From Planctomycetota bacterium (GTDB lineage: Bacteria; Planctomycetota; UBA11346), in assembly GCA_007131555.1 (NCBI GenBank), contig SLQH01000431.1, forward strand, positions 1-7,362: DNA of 7,362 bases, written 5' to 3'. This document shows positions 1 to 7,212 of this stretch, in pieces. The position numbers and the translations under genes are program-made. The notes beneath the pieces are model-generated. The model was not told where the DNA came from, did no database searches, and saw only the letters and a list, made by a program, of their open reading frames with translations. Each line of letters opens with the position of its first letter. Position 1 is the first letter of the stretch.

Positions 1-1
1 T

Positions 2-349
2 CACATTCAGCAGCACTTCCGCGACAAGATCACGGTCGCAGACATGGCCGCCTTGGCGGGCCTCAGTCGCAGCCATTTCCACAATGCCTTCCGACGCGCC
101 ACCGGCTGCTCGCTGATCGAATACCTCAATCACTATCGGGTCATGCGGGCCAAGAAGGAGATTCTCCGCTCCAATCGCCCGCTCGCCGACATCGCCCGCG
201 ATCACGGTTTCAGCAGTCCCTGTCGCTTCAGCATCGTCTATCGGCAGATCTGGCACTGCTCGCCACGCGAAAGCCGTCAGGCCTATCGCGCCGCCCATCG
301 CAAAGACCGCTTTGACGAATACGACGAGCACAACGATCCGCCGCCATAA
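2..349 (+). CDS. AraC-family transcriptional regulator, C-terminal DNA-binding part (5' end outside window)
   Basis: The frame is open from the left edge, and the ATG at 44 lies inside the domain, so it is not the true start. The visible 115 residues form an AraC/XylS double helix-turn-helix. The first HTH is in ITVADMAALAGLSRSHFHNA followed by FRRATGCSLIEYLNHYRVMR, a typical AraC core. The second is in LADIARDHGFSSPCRF, followed by a PRESRQAYR stretch matching the usual SPxxYR ending. The glycine normally found before that ending is His-Cys here (IWHCSP), a small deviation. A charged, proline-ending tail of about 20 residues follows. The family binds DNA as an activator, usually through an N-terminal effector domain, which is not visible here. 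The gene converges on the ABC-importer operon, with 15 bases between stop codons. Control of that operon is possible but is only inferred from proximity. Confidence 0.93.
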   Translation, partial: HIQQHFRDKITVADMAALAGLSRSHFHNAFRRATGCSLIEYLNHYRVMRAKKEILRSNRPLADIARDHGFSSPCRFSIVYRQIWHCSPRESRQAYRAAHRKDRFDEYDEHNDPPP

Positions 350-364
350 GCCGGAAACGGGCCT

Positions 365-1384
365 TTACTGGGCCTTGTCGCTGAGGGATTCCGGACCCCG
401 ATACAGATGACAGGCGACCCGGCCTTCCGGCGGCCGGTCTGTCAACGGCGGGCGTTGCAGGTCGCAGGGCTCGAAGCGACGCGGACAACGCGGATGAAAG
501 GCACAGCCAGACGGCAGATGGGCGGCATCGGCCACTTCACCGACCAGGGTTGCAGCCAGATGCTGATCCGGGTCAGGACTGGGCACTGCCGCCAGCAGGG
601 CCTTGGTGTAGGGGTGACGGGGATCCTCGAAAAGCTGCGCCGTTGGCGCCTGTTCAACCAGTCGGCCAGCATACATCACCGCTACTTCATCAGCGATATG
701 CCGCACCACCGATAGATCATGGGCCACGAAAATATATGTCAGCTTGAACTCTTCCTGGAGTTCTGCCAGCAGATTGATGACCTGGGCCTGGACCGAAACG
801 TCAAGGGCGCTGACCGCCTCATCGGCGATGACCAGGCTGGGATGCAGGATCAGGGCTCGGGCTATGCCGATGCGCTGCCGCTGACCACCTGAGAACTCAT
901 GGGGATATCGTTTGAGATGATCTGCCGACATCCCCACCCGACGCAGCATCGCCACCACCCGATCACGACGTTCGCTCACGTTGCCCATATTGTGGATGAG
1001 CAAAGGTTCTCCCACCAGACGCTCAATGGTCATACGGGGATTGAGCGATGAAAACGGATCCTGGAAGACCATCTGCATCCGGGTCCGCAAGGGCTTGAGG
1101 GCCCGATCATCAAGGCTTGCCAAGTCGTGGACCGTATCGCCATCACGAAACCGGATGCTTCCGTCAGTGGGACGCAAGGCACGCAGGATGCACCGGGCAG
1201 CAGTGGTCTTGCCGCATCCGCTCTCGCCAACCAGACCCAGGGTACGACCCGGCATCAGGCGCAGATCAAGGTCGTCGACCGCCTTGACGCTGGCGATCTG
1301 GCGCGGCCGCAGGCCCTGACTGAAGACCGGAAAATACTTGCAGAGACCGGTGACCTCAAGGATGGGGGCAGCATCGGTGTTCAT
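365..1384 (-). CDS. oppF: Oligopeptide-type ABC importer, ATP-binding subunit (OppF/DppF family)
   Basis: A 339-residue cytoplasmic ATPase, a normal length for OppF/DppF. It has Walker A GESGCGKTT at residues 53-61, the Q-loop glutamine at 108 (VFQDPFSSLNPR), the ABC signature SGGQRQR at 165-171, Walker B VIADEA with Asp188 and catalytic Glu189, D-loop SALD at 192-195, and switch His222. The C-terminal oligopeptide/dipeptide extension (about 240-330) includes HPYTKALL and cysteines 294, 300, 307 and 325. The N-terminal VTGLCKYFPV and the FQDPFSSLNPR wording are more OppF- than OppD-like. It should pair with the upstream OppD-type ATPase to power the two permease subunits. The ATG overlaps the oppD stop codon (ATGA, 4 bases). 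A GGGGGA stretch 6 nt upstream serves as a plausible Shine-Dalgarno, supporting translational coupling. It is the last gene of the operon. No convincing terminator is visible in the 15 bases before the convergent regulator gene. Confidence 0.95.
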   Translation of the reverse strand: MNTDAAPILEVTGLCKYFPVFSQGLRPRQIASVKAVDDLDLRLMPGRTLGLVGESGCGKTTAARCILRALRPTDGSIRFRDGDTVHDLASLDDRALKPLRTRMQMVFQDPFSSLNPRMTIERLVGEPLLIHNMGNVSERRDRVVAMLRRVGMSADHLKRYPHEFSGGQRQRIGIARALILHPSLVIADEAVSALDVSVQAQVINLLAELQEEFKLTYIFVAHDLSVVRHIADEVAVMYAGRLVEQAPTAQLFEDPRHPYTKALLAAVPSPDPDQHLAATLVGEVADAAHLPSGCAFHPRCPRRFEPCDLQRPPLTDRPPEGRVACHLYRGPESLSDKAQ

Positions 1385-2421
1385 CCGCGATCCCCCACCT
1401 TGAGACAGGCGACACTGCCATCACAACCACCCGGACCAAGGGGCCGGGTCAGGGGCGCGCCACCGACATCGCACAAGCCGGGCTCGGCCAGAGGACAACG
1501 GGGATGGAAGGGGCAACCGGGTGGAATGGCGGTGAGCATCGGCACGCTGCCGCGGATGGATGGCAGACGGTCACGATGGCCATGCAGGCCCGGCAGGGAA
1601 TCGAGCAAGGCCCGGGTATAGGGATGCTGGGGCTGCTTGAGCACCCGCCGCATCGGCCCGCTCTCCACCGCCCGCCCGAGATACATCACCACCACATCAT
1701 CAGCAGTCTGGGCCACCACCCCCAGATCATGGGTGATGAGCAGTACCGAGGTCCCCATCTCCTCCTGCAGAGAACGGATCAGGGTCAGGATCTGGGCTTG
1801 AATGGTGACATCCAGGGCCGTGGTCGGTTCATCGGCGATCAGCAGGCGTGGCCGACAGACCAGGGCCATGGCGATGACCACCCGTTGCCGCATGCCACCT
1901 GACAACTCATGAGGATATTGGTGCAGACGACGCTCAGGAGCCGGAATGCCGACCGCACCGAGCATGGCCACGGCCTGGCGTGTGGCCTCAGCGACATCCG
2001 CCGGTTGATGCAGAAGGATGGCTTCACATATCTGATTGCCGATGGTGTGCACCGGGGACAGGGAGGTCATCGGTTCCTGGAAGATCATGCTGACCATGCC
2101 GCCGCGCAGCTGATAGAGCAGATCGTCCCGTTCGCTCAAGGCGGTGATATCAAGGGCTGCAGTCTCGTCAGTTGCATCGTGAAGAAGAATGCGGCCACCG
2201 GCAATGCGGCCTGGCGACTGGATCAGGCGCAGGATGCTGTAGGCGGTCACGCTCTTGCCGCAGCCGCTCTCACCGACCACTGCCAACACGGTGCCCCGCC
2301 GGACCGCAAAGGAGACCCCATCCACGGCCCGGTGGCATTCCCCATCAATCTCGAAGACCACCTTGAGATCCTCGACGCTGAGGACAGGAGCGCTGGCACT
2401 GGTGGCAATGGCCTGATTCAC
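1381..2421 (-). CDS. oppD: Oligopeptide-type ABC importer, ATP-binding subunit (OppD/DppD family)
   Basis: A 346-residue ATPase if it starts at the GTG at 2421. Numbered from there, it has Walker A GESGCGKS at 50-57, Q-loop Gln115 (IFQEPMTSLSP), signature SGGMRQR at 174-180, Walker B LLIADE with Asp197 and Glu198, D-loop TALD, and switch His231. The FQEPMTSLSP and SGGMRQRV wording is typical of OppD/DppD. The C-terminal extension has HPYTRALL and cysteines 303, 309, 317 and 339, plus an extra Cys333. I prefer the GTG at 2421 to the ATG at 2460. GTG has GAGGA 7 nt upstream and leaves a 10-base gap after oppC. The ATG lacks a Shine-Dalgarno, would overlap oppC by 29 bases, and would add 13 residues unlike the family. 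It hydrolyses ATP together with the OppF-type subunit. The stop codon overlaps the oppF start. Confidence 0.94.
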   Translation of the reverse strand: MNQAIATSASAPVLSVEDLKVVFEIDGECHRAVDGVSFAVRRGTVLAVVGESGCGKSVTAYSILRLIQSPGRIAGGRILLHDATDETAALDITALSERDDLLYQLRGGMVSMIFQEPMTSLSPVHTIGNQICEAILLHQPADVAEATRQAVAMLGAVGIPAPERRLHQYPHELSGGMRQRVVIAMALVCRPRLLIADEPTTALDVTIQAQILTLIRSLQEEMGTSVLLITHDLGVVAQTADDVVVMYLGRAVESGPMRRVLKQPQHPYTRALLDSLPGLHGHRDRLPSIRGSVPMLTAIPPGCPFHPRCPLAEPGLCDVGGAPLTRPLGPGGCDGSVACLKVGDRG

Positions 2422-2428
2422 GGATTGT

Positions 2429-2433
2429 TCCTC
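2429..2433 (-). promoter_or_regulatory. Shine-Dalgarno of oppD, deciding its GTG start
   Basis: On the minus strand GAGGA lies 7 nt before the GTG at 2421. It partly overlaps the TGA stop codon of oppC (2434-2432). No comparable sequence precedes the ATG at 2460, so this site argues for the shorter OppD-type protein and for reinitiation by ribosomes finishing oppC. Confidence 0.7.
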
Positions 2434-3598
2434 ACTTGCCGCCGTAGGGGTCGGCGGCATCGCGCAGGCCGTCGCCCAGGAAATTGAAACACAGTACCGT
2501 GACCACGATCGGCAGCACGCCGATCAGGACCCAAGGATAATTGGCGATGATCTCCATGTTCATGCAGTCCTGCAACAGGACCCCCCAGCTGACGATCGGC
2601 GGACGCAGGCCCAGACCGAGGAAGCTCAACGCCGTCTCACCCAAAATCATCGCCGGCACCGCCAGGGTCAGGGACACGATGATGTGGGAGGTGAAACCGG
2701 GGATCAGATGCACCGCCAGGATGCGGGCATGACTGGCGCCCAGCAGACGTGCCGCCACCACATAGTCTTCCTCGCGCAGGGACAGGATCTTGCCGCGCAC
2801 CACTCGCGCCAGACCGGTCCAGTTGAGGAGGCTCAGAACAATGGTGATGCCGAAATAGGTTCGCAGGGCCGACCAATCAGCAGGCAGGATGGCGGCAATG
2901 GCCAACCACAGGGGCAGATGGGGGAAGGAATTGACGATCTCGATGATCCGCTGGATGACCACATCCCAACGACCACCCAGATATCCGGAGACACCGCCGA
3001 TGGTCACGCCCAGCAGGAAGGTGATGACGATGGCCACCACGCCCACCGACAGGCTGATGCGAGCACCGTAGACGATGCGGCTGAACAGGTCCCGACCATA
3101 GCGGTCGGAGCCGCACAGGAACCAGGACGGGGTGCGGTCTTGATCAGGATGGGCTTGTTGCCATCGGGCCACATCAACACCAAACAGACGCCGCTGCATG
3201 GGGATGAGTCCCCACAAACGATACGGTTCACCTGGGACGAAGAAGCCCAGCGGGACCGTCTGATCGGGAACAGCCCGATAGCTGACGGCAAAGGTGATAG
3301 GGTCTATGTGGCGCTCCAGGGCAGCGGTATGCCAACCCTCACTCCATGACCAGGCGGGAATCTGGGGCGGGGCGTAGATCCGATCCAGATCGCGACGTTC
3401 GTTGCCATAGGGCGCTATGATCTCAGCAAATATCGCCACTGAATACAGGACAATGAGCACGTGCAGGCCAATCAAGGCCAAGCGATGACGCACAAAGCGG
3501 CGCCGGATCAGCTGCCATTGCGACAAGGACGGAGCTGATGACGGATCACCGGGATCGACAGGATCAATCGTCGGCCCTGGAGGCAGGACATTGGTCAT
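2432..3598 (-). CDS. oppC: Oligopeptide-type ABC importer permease (OppC/DppC family) with long periplasmic insertion
   Basis: A 388-residue inner-membrane permease, longer than the roughly 300 residues usual for OppC. A proline-rich cytoplasmic N-terminus (1-35) leads to a first membrane helix at about 38-62. A hydrophilic segment of about 100 residues follows (64-162), ending in the conserved OppC motif GSDRYGRDLFSRIVYGARIS (163-182). Further helices lie around 183-207, 225-240, 247-264, 305-330 and 355-377. The EAA coupling loop, which contacts the ATPases, is at about 272-300 (EEDYVVAARLLGASHARIL). The extra length lies in the 64-162 segment, which contains a YRLWGLIPMQRRLFGV stretch. From memory, an OppC subfamily in alphaproteobacteria and others carries a similar 'GLIPxxxHLFGV' insertion. 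It should form the channel with the OppB half of the upstream fusion protein. The ATG overlaps the upstream stop codon (ATGA), with GGAGGT upstream as a strong ribosome binding site. Confidence 0.95.
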   Translation of the reverse strand: MTNVLPPGPTIDPVDPGDPSSAPSLSQWQLIRRRFVRHRLALIGLHVLIVLYSVAIFAEIIAPYGNERRDLDRIYAPPQIPAWSWSEGWHTAALERHIDPITFAVSYRAVPDQTVPLGFFVPGEPYRLWGLIPMQRRLFGVDVARWQQAHPDQDRTPSWFLCGSDRYGRDLFSRIVYGARISLSVGVVAIVITFLLGVTIGGVSGYLGGRWDVVIQRIIEIVNSFPHLPLWLAIAAILPADWSALRTYFGITIVLSLLNWTGLARVVRGKILSLREEDYVVAARLLGASHARILAVHLIPGFTSHIIVSLTLAVPAMILGETALSFLGLGLRPPIVSWGVLLQDCMNMEIIANYPWVLIGVLPIVVTVLCFNFLGDGLRDAADPYGGK

Positions 3599-6500
3599 CG
3601 CCCACCTCCGCTATCCATGCGAATGCGAGGATCGAGCCACAACAGCAGCAGATCGCTGATCAGGGTACCGAAGATCGCCAGCAGACTCATCACCATCAGC
3701 ATTGATCCGGCCAGATACATGTCCTGGTTCATCAAGGCGCTGAGCATCAGCGGCCCGACCGTGGGCAGAGCCAGGACCATGGCCACGATGGCACTACCGG
3801 ATACCAGGTGGGGGAACAAGCCACCAATACCGCTGATGAAGGGGTTGAGCGCAATGCGTACCGGATACTTCATCAGCAGCTTGAAGGGTCGCACCCCTTT
3901 GGCTCGTGCGGTAATGACGTAGGGCTTGCGCAGTTCATCAAGCAGATTGCCGCGCATGATCCGCATCATTCCGGCTGTGCCGCCAACCCCCAGGACGATC
4001 ACCGGCAACCAGATATGGCGCATCAAGTCGAGCACCTTGCCCAGGCTCCAACCGCTCATGGCGGCATAATGCGGAGAGAAGAGGCCCGTAACAGTCACGC
4101 CAAACCAACGATCCCCCAGATAGATGAGGATCACTGCCAAGAGAAAATTGGGGATGCACATACCGATCAGGGCCAGGAAGGTGAAACAATGGTCGAAGAA
4201 GGAGTATTGCCGTACAGCTGAGAAGATGCCGACACTCAAGGCCACCACCCAGGTGAAGATCACCGTCAACAGGGTGATGCTGAACGTCAACAAGATGCGG
4301 TCTCCGACCAGATCATTGACGCGGCGATCGTTCTCCATCGAGTAGCCGAGATGGCCCTGTAGCAGCCCAGCGTCGGCAGCATCAAAGCTGGTGAACCACC
4401 CCAGGCCCAGCCAATAGAAGTAACGTACCACTGCTGGTGATTCGTAACGATAGAGTTCCTTCTTCTCTTCAATGGCCCGGATGGCCCCTTCGTCACCCTG
4501 CATCTGCAACTCGGTGATACGGGCACTCAGGTAATCGCCGGGCGGCAACTGGATGATGGTGAACACCACCACCGAGACGATCAGCAGGGTCGGTATCATC
4601 AGGACCAGACGCCGCGTGACAAAGGGATGCCGGACACAGAGCAGGACCAAGCCGGCCACAAGGCTGCCCCACAGCAGCACCATGACGCTCAGACCCAACC
4701 AACCGCGGCCGCTGGTCTCCTGGACCGCCCCACTGGCATCGGTGATCTGGCCTCGTTCATCGCGTATCTCGACCATTTGACGGGTGATCTCAGCAGTGGT
4801 ACGCGGATCCTCATCCGGCAATTCGGCATAGAACCAGGTTTCCATGGCAGCATTGGCCGGAGTGGCATAGGCAGCCCCGACCAAGGCTACCTCAGGGACA
4901 TTACGCAGACGGCGATCGACCACCACCAGTTGTGGCGGCGGTGTACAGATGGAGATGGTCCAGACATTCTCGGCGGCAATGGCCTGGATGCGGCTGAACA
5001 ATTCCCGTTGACGATCCAGATCCCGGACCCGACGGGCCTCGACCAGGATCTCCATGGCCTCACGCAAGGGATGGTTCGGCGGCGGGGCGATGGCTCCAGG
5101 CACCTCGTCAGCCCTGGAGTCGCCGAACAGGCCACCGCTGACAAACCAGATACCATAGGCTGGCGCATAGAATGATTCGGCATAGGTCGGCACGAAATTG
5201 CGCGGTTCCAACAAGGGATGGAACTCGCTCTCTCCGGTCCACACCGTGAAATCATGATCAAAACCGGCTTTTTCAGCGTAGAAGAGCGGACGGGCCTTGT
5301 CGCGGAGGATGGCACGCACTCCCACTGCCGCCCAGTCATCAATCACCAACTGGGCCGGACCAGGGCCGGTGAACTCACAGACATTGAGGTAGAAGACCAT
5401 GCGTGAGCCATCGCTGAAGGTCCGCATCCCCTCGCGGTCGCGTTCGGTCAGCTCCAGTTCATCAAGCAGTTCCTGGGCTCGCTGGGGATCATGTTCGGTA
5501 AAGCTGGAGAACAGTTCCGGACTGTGAAACGGGCTGTCAGGGCCGGGATCAATCTGGGCCGGAACCGTCTGGTTGTTGTATTCAACCCGGATGATGGCGG
5601 CACGGTCAATGGCCAAGGACAGGGCTTGGCGGAAACGGCGATCGGCCAGCAGGGCCTGCTTATGGGCAGTAGAGGGATCGTTGGCATGGGCCCGGCGGTT
5701 GATATTGGGGAAGATGGTCCAGGGCGAACGCGTGCCGGGATACCAGTGAAAGACCTCGTAGCCATAGCGCTCACGATTGGCCATGATCAGGGTATGATCC
5801 CGATACTCGATATTGCGCAGCTGGAAGGTGGCTTCACCGCTGGCCACCGCCAAGGGCACCATGTCCCCACTCTTGATGTCAAAGACGATGCGATCCAGAT
5901 AGGGTAATTGATTGCCGGCCTCGTCCACCGCCGGGAAATAGGGGTTGCGAACATAGGTATAGGGCGGCTGATTGCGGTGAGTGCGCAGGATCCATGGCCA
6001 CAGACGGGGATGGGCTGGATTATGGATCGACTTCATGCGCCCATACACTGCCCGCGGACTGGCCAGATTGAGGGTCCGCTGGGTGGCTTCAATCAGTTCG
6101 GCATCACCCAGCTCAGGGTGGTACTGACGCAGGTAATGGGCCGGCAGGGCATAGGTGTGTTCTTTGGCCAACATCTCCAGCAGCAGGCCATTGGGCTCTG
6201 GAAAGACATAGCGCACCGCGTAATCATCAACCTTTTCAATATGCCCCATGCCCGAAGGGGTGCGCAAGAAGCCCGGCTGATAATCCAGGTAGAGCACATC
6301 GTGTTCATACCAGAACATGATGTCATCGGCAGTAAAGGGGTGGCCGTCAGACCAACGCATGCCGCGACGCAGAAAGATGGTGTATTCGGTGGCGTCGTCG
6401 TTGACTTCCCAACCACGCGCCAGATGTGGGCGCACCGGCAGGCCCTGGGGCGACCAGCGTACCAGGGTGGCGCCAGACAGGCGCCAGGCCATCAAACCCA

Positions 6501-6945
6501 GTTCGTTGGTGCCGTTGGCGACCCTGAACCAGGCCCCGCCATGCTGACCAATGCCGTCTGGACCGCGCATCACCAACGGTTCCTGCCCGACCCGTTCTGC
6601 TACCGGCGGCAAACGACCGTCGTCGACCAGGGGGGCAATGACCGAAGGCTCCCCTTGGGGCCACCAAGCAGCTGATTCACCCTCACTGTAATCCACCTCA
6701 ACCTGGGCCACGGGCGGTTCGTCAAGATCCAAGCGTACTTGACGCCGGGCTTCAACCTCAGCCACTGCCGCTGCATCAACCTCATCCACAGGACGATGGA
6801 TGTCGCCACGTGCCCACCAGGCCATGACCAACAGCAACAGGGCACAGGCCACAGCCGCTGCTGCCAGCCTGGCCACGACTCGCAGATAGGGCTTTACGGC
6901 CCTCGCAAACGATGATGAGGAGATCCCAGGCACAGACCAGACCAT
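3595..6945 (-). CDS. Fused ABC-importer protein: family-5 solute-binding domain joined to OppB-type permease
   Basis: A single 1116-residue frame covers two normally separate subunits. Residues 24-44 are a hydrophobic anchor after a basic start, without a convincing lipobox or cleavage site. Residues 48-96 are a hydrophilic, acidic stalk. Residues 97-710 are a full-length family-5 (OppA/DppA-type) solute-binding domain, with APLVDDGRLPPVAERV near 104-119, GMRWSDGHPFTADDIMFWYE at 195-214 (the family signature region) and RRFRQALSLAIDRAAII at 436-452. A hydrophilic linker and an extra membrane helix (749-771) lead into the OppB part: first helix 779-800 (RRLVLMIPTLLIVSVVVFTI), a long loop with LGYSM, helices around 881-909, 920-944, 975-995, 1042-1068 and 1078-1104, and EAA coupling loop ELRKPYVITARAKGVRPFKL (1004-1023). 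The protein would capture substrate outside the inner membrane and form half of the channel. It is first in the operon. The ATG at 6945 is the likely start because in-frame TGA TGA lies just upstream, although no clear Shine-Dalgarno precedes it. Both halves are complete, so this is not a decayed gene. The substrate is unknown. Confidence 0.93.
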   Translation of the reverse strand: MVWSVPGISSSSFARAVKPYLRVVARLAAAAVACALLLLVMAWWARGDIHRPVDEVDAAAVAEVEARRQVRLDLDEPPVAQVEVDYSEGESAAWWPQGEPSVIAPLVDDGRLPPVAERVGQEPLVMRGPDGIGQHGGAWFRVANGTNELGLMAWRLSGATLVRWSPQGLPVRPHLARGWEVNDDATEYTIFLRRGMRWSDGHPFTADDIMFWYEHDVLYLDYQPGFLRTPSGMGHIEKVDDYAVRYVFPEPNGLLLEMLAKEHTYALPAHYLRQYHPELGDAELIEATQRTLNLASPRAVYGRMKSIHNPAHPRLWPWILRTHRNQPPYTYVRNPYFPAVDEAGNQLPYLDRIVFDIKSGDMVPLAVASGEATFQLRNIEYRDHTLIMANRERYGYEVFHWYPGTRSPWTIFPNINRRAHANDPSTAHKQALLADRRFRQALSLAIDRAAIIRVEYNNQTVPAQIDPGPDSPFHSPELFSSFTEHDPQRAQELLDELELTERDREGMRTFSDGSRMVFYLNVCEFTGPGPAQLVIDDWAAVGVRAILRDKARPLFYAEKAGFDHDFTVWTGESEFHPLLEPRNFVPTYAESFYAPAYGIWFVSGGLFGDSRADEVPGAIAPPPNHPLREAMEILVEARRVRDLDRQRELFSRIQAIAAENVWTISICTPPPQLVVVDRRLRNVPEVALVGAAYATPANAAMETWFYAELPDEDPRTTAEITRQMVEIRDERGQITDASGAVQETSGRGWLGLSVMVLLWGSLVAGLVLLCVRHPFVTRRLVLMIPTLLIVSVVVFTIIQLPPGDYLSARITELQMQGDEGAIRAIEEKKELYRYESPAVVRYFYWLGLGWFTSFDAADAGLLQGHLGYSMENDRRVNDLVGDRILLTFSITLLTVIFTWVVALSVGIFSAVRQYSFFDHCFTFLALIGMCIPNFLLAVILIYLGDRWFGVTVTGLFSPHYAAMSGWSLGKVLDLMRHIWLPVIVLGVGGTAGMMRIMRGNLLDELRKPYVITARAKGVRPFKLLMKYPVRIALNPFISGIGGLFPHLVSGSAIVAMVLALPTVGPLMLSALMNQDMYLAGSMLMVMSLLAIFGTLISDLLLLWLDPRIRMDSGGGR
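3604..3609 (-). promoter_or_regulatory. Shine-Dalgarno of oppC
   Basis: On the minus strand GGAGGT lies 5 nt before the oppC ATG at 3598, inside the final codons (Ser-Gly-Gly-Gly-Arg) of the upstream fusion gene. With the ATGA stop/start overlap, it indicates coupled translation of the two membrane subunits. Confidence 0.75.
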
Positions 6946-7131
6946 ATGGCTTCATCAGTACAGGCCAGCCCCTATCACCAAGCCCTGCAAGAGCATTGTG
7001 AGACGCTTATGGCGGCCCCTATTTCACCCCCGGTCAGCACCCATTATCTGATCATCCAGGCGCCGAAGATTCCCTCTTGCATTCTCATGCAGGCCGCCAT
7101 CATCCCCCCTCACAACGCCAGAAGCGGTTCT
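6946..7131. promoter_or_regulatory. Divergent spacer between the importer operon and tRNA-Asp; presumed promoters, none identified
   Basis: These 186 bases separate two divergent transcription units, so promoters for both must lie here or in the adjacent coding ends. I see no good sigma-70 hexamer pair in either direction. The best minus-strand -10-like element is GATAAT (plus-strand 7043-7048), and it has no matching -35. TGCAAGAG at 6986-6993 recurs inverted as CTCTTGCA at 7074-7081, and a small palindrome TGCAT-tctc-ATGCA lies at 7078-7091. These could be regulator sites, but both are short enough to be chance. No protein-coding gene is supported here. Confidence 0.4.
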
Positions 7132-7208
<77 letters not shown>

Positions 7209-7212
7209 ATAG

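Noticed and set aside
347..367. Possible hairpin CCG-GAAA-CGG between the convergent stop codons
   Set aside because: Only three base pairs are contiguous, outer pairing needs bulges, and no T run follows on either strand.
1127..1621. Plus-strand open frame of 164 residues across the oppF/oppD junction
   Set aside because: It is antisense to two conserved ATPase genes and shows no domain or initiation signal.
2684..3349. Plus-strand open frame of 221 residues opposite oppC
   Set aside because: Gln/Asp/His-rich composition typical of an antisense shadow, with no family resemblance; the minus-strand permease explains the region.
5908..6675. Plus-strand open frame of 255 residues opposite the binding domain
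   Set aside because: It lies entirely antisense to a strongly supported coding region, has no recognisable domain, and long antisense frames are expected in GC-rich genes.
7043..7048. GATAAT on the minus strand as a -10 element for the importer operon
   Set aside because: No acceptable -35 lies 16-19 bases upstream, and it would leave a leader of roughly 90 bases; a single hexamer is not sufficient.
7077..7105. TTGCAT ... TCATCC as a promoter of tRNA-Asp
   Set aside because: Spacing is 17 bases, but the -10 matches the consensus at only about half its positions.
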